This document shows positions 36,185 to 39,263 of a stretch of DNA of 39,263 nt, piece by piece; position 1 is the first letter of the stretch; every line of letters starts with the position of its first letter. The translations under genes and the position numbers were made by a program. The notes beneath the pieces were generated by a model, which was given only the letters and a program-made list of their open reading frames with translations, had not been told where the DNA came from and searched no databases. The DNA is from Ectothiorhodospiraceae bacterium. GTDB taxonomy: Bacteria > Pseudomonadota > Gammaproteobacteria > Nitrococcales > Aquisalimonadaceae. The DNA lies in contig JAFIFV010000133.1 of NCBI GenBank assembly GCA_020831845.1, positions 1 to 39,263 on the forward strand, in the 5' to 3' direction.

Positions 36185-38464
36185 ATGAGCGAGGACGCCT
36201 ACTCGAGTGCCTTCGAGCGCTTTGATCCCGCCATACAGCGCTGGATTTGGCGCCAGGGCTGGGAGCGTCTCCGACCGTCACAAGAGGAGGCGGCGGCGCC
36301 CATACTTTCGGGTGAGCGGGACGTGCTGATCAGCGCAGCGACCGCGGCCGGCAAGACCGAGGCCGCGTTCCTGCCGGCGCTCTCGAATGTCCTGCGCGTG
36401 CGAGCACGCGGGGAGTCCCCCCTGCTCCTCTATGTTGCACCGCTAAAGGCCCTCATCAACGATCAGACGTTGCGTCTTGAGAGCATGCTTGAGGGGGTCG
36501 ATTTGCTGCTCACACCCTGGCACGGGGATGTGGGCGAGACTGCGCGCAAGCGCTTTCGCGCAAACCCGGGCGGCGTCCTGTTCATCACTCCGGAGTCCCT
36601 TGAGGCGTTCTTCGTTCATCAGGGCAACCGGTTGATCACATTCTTTGGCGGCGTGCAGCACGTCATCGTCGACGAACTTCACGCCTTTCCGGGCAGTGAG
36701 CGTGGCCGGCAACTTCAGTCGCTGCTTGATCGCCTCGAAATTGTAGTGGGGCGGCGGATCCCACGGATCGGCCTGTCCGCGACCATGGGCGATCTGCGCC
36801 TGGCGGCCGGCTATCTGCGCCATGGAGAGGGCGAGTCGGTCATGCTTGTCGAGGCTGAGGAGGGAGAGCAGGCACTCCGCGTTCAGGTCCGGGGCTATGA
36901 ACATGCGCCCCCGCGGCTCTCGGAAAAAGACGCGGCCAAGGTTGAGGCGAGCGGGGGCGAGGTTGCGATCGAGGACGTAACCGATGGCGATTCGTTAGTG
37001 ATCCGCGATGATCTTTTCCGGGTTCTTCGCGGCAGTAATCATCTCGTGTTTGCGAACGCGCGAAGCACCGTTGAGCTTTTCTCCGACCTGTTGCGGCGAA
37101 AGTGCAGGGCGGAAAAAGTACCGCAGGAGTTCTTCCCGCACCATGGTTCGCTCTCGAAAGGGCTGCGCCAGGATACCGAGGCTCGACTGAAAGAGGGCAG
37201 CAAGCCAACCACGGCGATCTGTACCTCGACCCTCGAGATGGGAATTGATATCGGCTCGGTGGCGAGTATTGCGCAGATCGGATCACCCTATCAGGTCTCC
37301 GCTCTGCGTCAGCGCCTCGGGCGTTCCGGGCGTAGGGGGGAGCCGGCCGTACTGCGCATCTACATCAAGGAAGAGTCTATTACCCCGCAGACGCCGCTTC
37401 TCGACCGGCTTCGTGGGGAGCTCTTCCAGGCCACTGCGATGGTCGAGTTACTGCTTCAAGGCTGGTGCGAGGCGCCGGTCAAAGGGCGTCTTCACCTCTC
37501 CACCTGCCTTCAGCAAATCCTCTCGCTGATCGCCCAGTATGGCGGGGTGAGCGCAAGCGATTTGTGGCGGGCTCTTGCCATCCACGGCCCATTTGCCGGG
37601 ACGCTCACCCAGCAAATGCTGGCAGATCTCCTGCGATCAATGGGCCAACATGACCTCATCCTTCAGGCGAGCGATGGGCTACTGCTGCATGGCGAGGTGG
37701 GCGAGAAGATCGTCAATCACTACGACTTCTATGTAACGTTCCCCACGACCGAGGAGTTCACGCTGTATCATCAGGGGAAAGCCATTGGCATGCTGCCCAT
37801 CGGCGGGCCTATGGCAGTTGGGCAGCTTCTCATCTTCGCTGGTCGGCGCTGGCGGGTGGAGGCGATCGATGATGAGGCAAAGGCCATCATGCTTTCCCCC
37901 TCAAGTGGCGGAGTACCACCGCTTTTCGGCGGTGAGGGCGGACAGGTGGATGGTGAAGTGCGCAAGGCAATGCGAGCGCTGTACGAATCGGAGGCCGCGC
38001 CGCGGTACCTTAGTCGTGGGGCGAGGCAGCTCTTCGAGCAAGGCGCGTCGGCCTTCCGGATTCATGATCTCGCAGCCAACCAGGTGGTCCTTGATGGAGA
38101 TCAGTTGCTCTGTCTGCCCTGGGCCTCTGATGTCATTGTTGACACTCTGGCGCTCGCCCTGGTGACGCGCGGCATTGCTGCCGCGCGCGAGCAGTTCGCG
38201 CTGGTTGTCAAAAGCCGTGATGCGGAGTCAGTGCGTGATGCGCTGGCCGCGTTCGTTGCATCGCCGCCATCCAGTGCGGAGGTGCTTGCAGAGGTGGTCC
38301 CGACGCAGGCGAAGGAGAAGTACGACCGTTATCTGCCGCCGGCACTTCTGAACGCCGACTATGCTGCCCGCGCGTTGGACCTGCCTGGGGCGCTGCGGGT
38401 CGCGACAGGACTTCTCCCCGCCTTCGAGACGGTGATCCCATATACTCAAACCCGCTTAGAGTAA
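36185..38464 (+). CDS. sngC: Shango helicase SngC (Lhr-like DEAD-box)
   Basis: A 759-residue superfamily 2 helicase like BrxHI and Lhr. The Q-motif-like LRPSQEEA is near residue 30. Walker A is TAAGKT (53-58, K57), motif II is DELH (163-166), motif III SAT (198-200), motif V TSTLEMGID, and motif VI QRLGRSGRRG (376-385). A long C-terminal region contains a winged-helix/Lhr-core-like part. It presumably remodels DNA or RNA with SngB. The three genes run on one strand with overlaps or gaps of 15 nt or less, so they form one operon. Confidence 0.87.
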   Translation: MSEDAYSSAFERFDPAIQRWIWRQGWERLRPSQEEAAAPILSGERDVLISAATAAGKTEAAFLPALSNVLRVRARGESPLLLYVAPLKALINDQTLRLESMLEGVDLLLTPWHGDVGETARKRFRANPGGVLFITPESLEAFFVHQGNRLITFFGGVQHVIVDELHAFPGSERGRQLQSLLDRLEIVVGRRIPRIGLSATMGDLRLAAGYLRHGEGESVMLVEAEEGEQALRVQVRGYEHAPPRLSEKDAAKVEASGGEVAIEDVTDGDSLVIRDDLFRVLRGSNHLVFANARSTVELFSDLLRRKCRAEKVPQEFFPHHGSLSKGLRQDTEARLKEGSKPTTAICTSTLEMGIDIGSVASIAQIGSPYQVSALRQRLGRSGRRGEPAVLRIYIKEESITPQTPLLDRLRGELFQATAMVELLLQGWCEAPVKGRLHLSTCLQQILSLIAQYGGVSASDLWRALAIHGPFAGTLTQQMLADLLRSMGQHDLILQASDGLLLHGEVGEKIVNHYDFYVTFPTTEEFTLYHQGKAIGMLPIGGPMAVGQLLIFAGRRWRVEAIDDEAKAIMLSPSSGGVPPLFGGEGGQVDGEVRKAMRALYESEAAPRYLSRGARQLFEQGASAFRIHDLAANQVVLDGDQLLCLPWASDVIVDTLALALVTRGIAAAREQFALVVKSRDAESVRDALAAFVASPPSSAEVLAEVVPTQAKEKYDRYLPPALLNADYAARALDLPGALRVATGLLPAFETVIPYTQTRLE

Positions 38465-38713
38465 GCGCAACGGCGATCCGTTATTGTAACCGTCTATGCC
38501 GCTATCCGCGGCGTGTTGATTGAGCTACAGAAGGGTACGGGATTCGGCTTCCCTGTCTTGGGCGCCCCACAATCGATTGCTGCCATCTGGGCCTTTGCCG
38601 TGTTTTGGGTCTTGTATCCGGGAGAAGTGATCTAGGGACTCATGGTGTCCTCCTAGGCTCACTATATTGCCCGGAGGTGTCTACTGCACCGGGGGGAGTC
38701 CAGGAGGCGTCTT
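38465..38713. other. Intergenic region between sngC and the XRE gene
   Basis: Two converging genes end here, but no clear intrinsic terminator is visible. A TGTCTACTGCACCGGGGGG stretch at about 38679-38697 looks a little like an IS3-family terminal repeat but has no partner in the window. The frame after the sngC stop stays open for about 56 codons without a start signal, which I do not call a gene. Confidence 0.3.
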
Positions 38714-38935
38714 CTAACGTCCCAGAAGGTCAGTAACATCAAGCTCTAGTGCGTCCGCCAGTTTGCTCAGAACCAGCAGCGAAGGGTTGACGACCCCTCG
38801 TTCCAACTGTGAGACATAGGTGCGATCAATATCTGATAGGAACGCAAGTTGCTCTTGTGAATACCGGCGAGCTGATCGTGCCCGCCGTAGATTGTTGGCG
38901 AGTGATCCTCGTAGATCATCAAAGGAGCGGCCCAT
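38714..38935 (-). CDS. XRE-family helix-turn-helix regulator
   Basis: A 73-residue protein that is almost entirely a Cro/C1-type HTH: NLRRARSARRYSQEQLAFLSD, RTYVSQLERGVVNPSLLVLS, LADALELDVTDLL. There is no effector domain. Its size resembles controller proteins and small phage-type repressors. It starts with ATG at 38935, preceded by a palindrome at 38973-38982 that may be its own operator. It is convergent to sngC, so a link to Shango is not shown. It may regulate island transfer, an adjoining gene cut off by the window, or only itself. Confidence 0.85.
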   Translation of the reverse strand: MGRSFDDLRGSLANNLRRARSARRYSQEQLAFLSDIDRTYVSQLERGVVNPSLLVLSKLADALELDVTDLLGR

Positions 38936-38972
38936 GGCCGAAGAATGACGATCATGAGATTGTCACTCCACG

Positions 38973-38982
38973 GAATATATTC
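38973..38982. promoter_or_regulatory. Candidate XRE operator
   Basis: GAATATATTC is a perfect 10-base palindrome 38 bases before the XRE start, where the -10 of that gene would be expected. Small XRE repressors often bind such a site to control themselves. No good -35 was found on the minus strand. Confidence 0.35.
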
Positions 38983-39113
38983 TACAAACAACTGCTTCAC
39001 TGCTTATTGAGGGGTTTCGCACGACTCTTGATCGTTGTCCATGTCGCCTTCCCTGAAAATTGGTCCATTGCAAACTAGAGGTCTCCGGGCAAACTAAGCC
39101 CAAGGAGGCCCAG

Positions 39114-39263
39114 ATGCGCAAGAGCAGGTTTACAGAGAGCCAGATTGTCCAGACGCTCAAGCAGGTCGAAGGCGGCCGCAAGGTGAAGGACGTCTGCCGG
39201 GAACTCGGGATTTCCGAGGCGACGTACTACCAGTGGAAGTCGAAGTACGGCGGCATGGAAGCA
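39114..39263 (+). CDS. IS3-family transposase OrfA, 5' part (cut by window end)
   Basis: Fifty codons are visible, beginning MRKSRFTESQIVQTLKQVEG and continuing GRKVKDVCRELGISEATYYQ, then WKSKYGGMEA. This is the HTH of an IS3-family OrfA (the IS407-like type, judged from the start). AAGGAGG precedes the ATG. The DDE-containing OrfB would lie beyond the window. The left terminal repeat could not be identified with confidence in the 38936-39113 gap. Confidence 0.88.
   Translation, partial: MRKSRFTESQIVQTLKQVEGGRKVKDVCRELGISEATYYQWKSKYGGMEA

Noticed and set aside
34796..38464. Type 2 BREX (brxD and brxHI)
   Set aside because: SngB and SngC resemble BrxD and BrxHI, but no pglX, pglZ, brxC or brxF homologue is present and a TerB-domain gene is translationally coupled.
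38465..38634. About 56 codons open in the sngC frame after its stop, with a hydrophobic segment
   Set aside because: No start with a ribosome-binding site, and SngC is already complete in its conserved parts. Chance readthrough frame is likelier.
38679..38703. Sequence resembling an IS3-family terminal repeat (starts TGTCTACT)
   Set aside because: No matching inverted copy in the window, and the nearby orfA points away from it, so it cannot be tied to an element.

Overview
The window looks like a gammaproteobacterial chromosome with a mobile defence island in its right-hand 17 kb. The S10-spc-alpha ribosomal gene order, the succession rplQ ... uvrA, MFS, ssb, and the high GC content fit Gammaproteobacteria. 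An Ectothiorhodospiraceae-like halophile is possible, but that finer guess rests on general appearance only.

Core region (1-14.1 kb): the 3' end of tuf, then a complete and collinear S10 operon (rpsJ to rpsQ), spc operon (rplN to secY, rpmJ) and alpha operon (rpsM, rpsK, rpsD, rpoA, rplQ), all on the + strand with very short or overlapping junctions. A long stem-loop followed by an extended -10 motif separates secY from rpmJ. A strong intrinsic terminator follows rplQ.

Housekeeping region (14.1-22.5 kb): a SAM hydrolase (DUF62 family), a small DUF6489-like protein, and mdh with its own extended -10 promoter, a roughly 170-nt structured leader and a strong terminator. Then come upp and uvrA on the minus strand, an MFS transporter and ssb. 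The mdh-upp and upp-uvrA gaps hold REP-like and nested inverted-repeat elements.

Island (from about 22.5 kb to beyond the window): immediately after ssb the base composition falls and a four-gene ginABCD operon begins. It encodes three large, dissimilar tyrosine recombinases with overlapping genes plus a small coiled-coil protein. This is the signature of GInt genomic islands. Imperfect inverted and direct repeats between ssb and ginA are the best candidate for the left attachment site. The cargo is (i) a 1261-residue protein with an N-terminal PD-(D/E)XK-like segment, a central segment without a visible P-loop and a long helical C-terminus, which I regard as an uncharacterised candidate defence protein; (ii) a three-gene Shango anti-phage system (TerB-domain protein SngA, DUF2791-type ATPase SngB, Lhr-like DEAD-box helicase SngC); (iii) a small XRE repressor on the minus strand; and (iv) the start of an IS3-family orfA cut by the window end. 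No right attachment site was found, so the island probably continues to the right.

The most notable content is therefore a defence-loaded GInt parked behind ssb, with one large protein of unknown role beside a known defence system.
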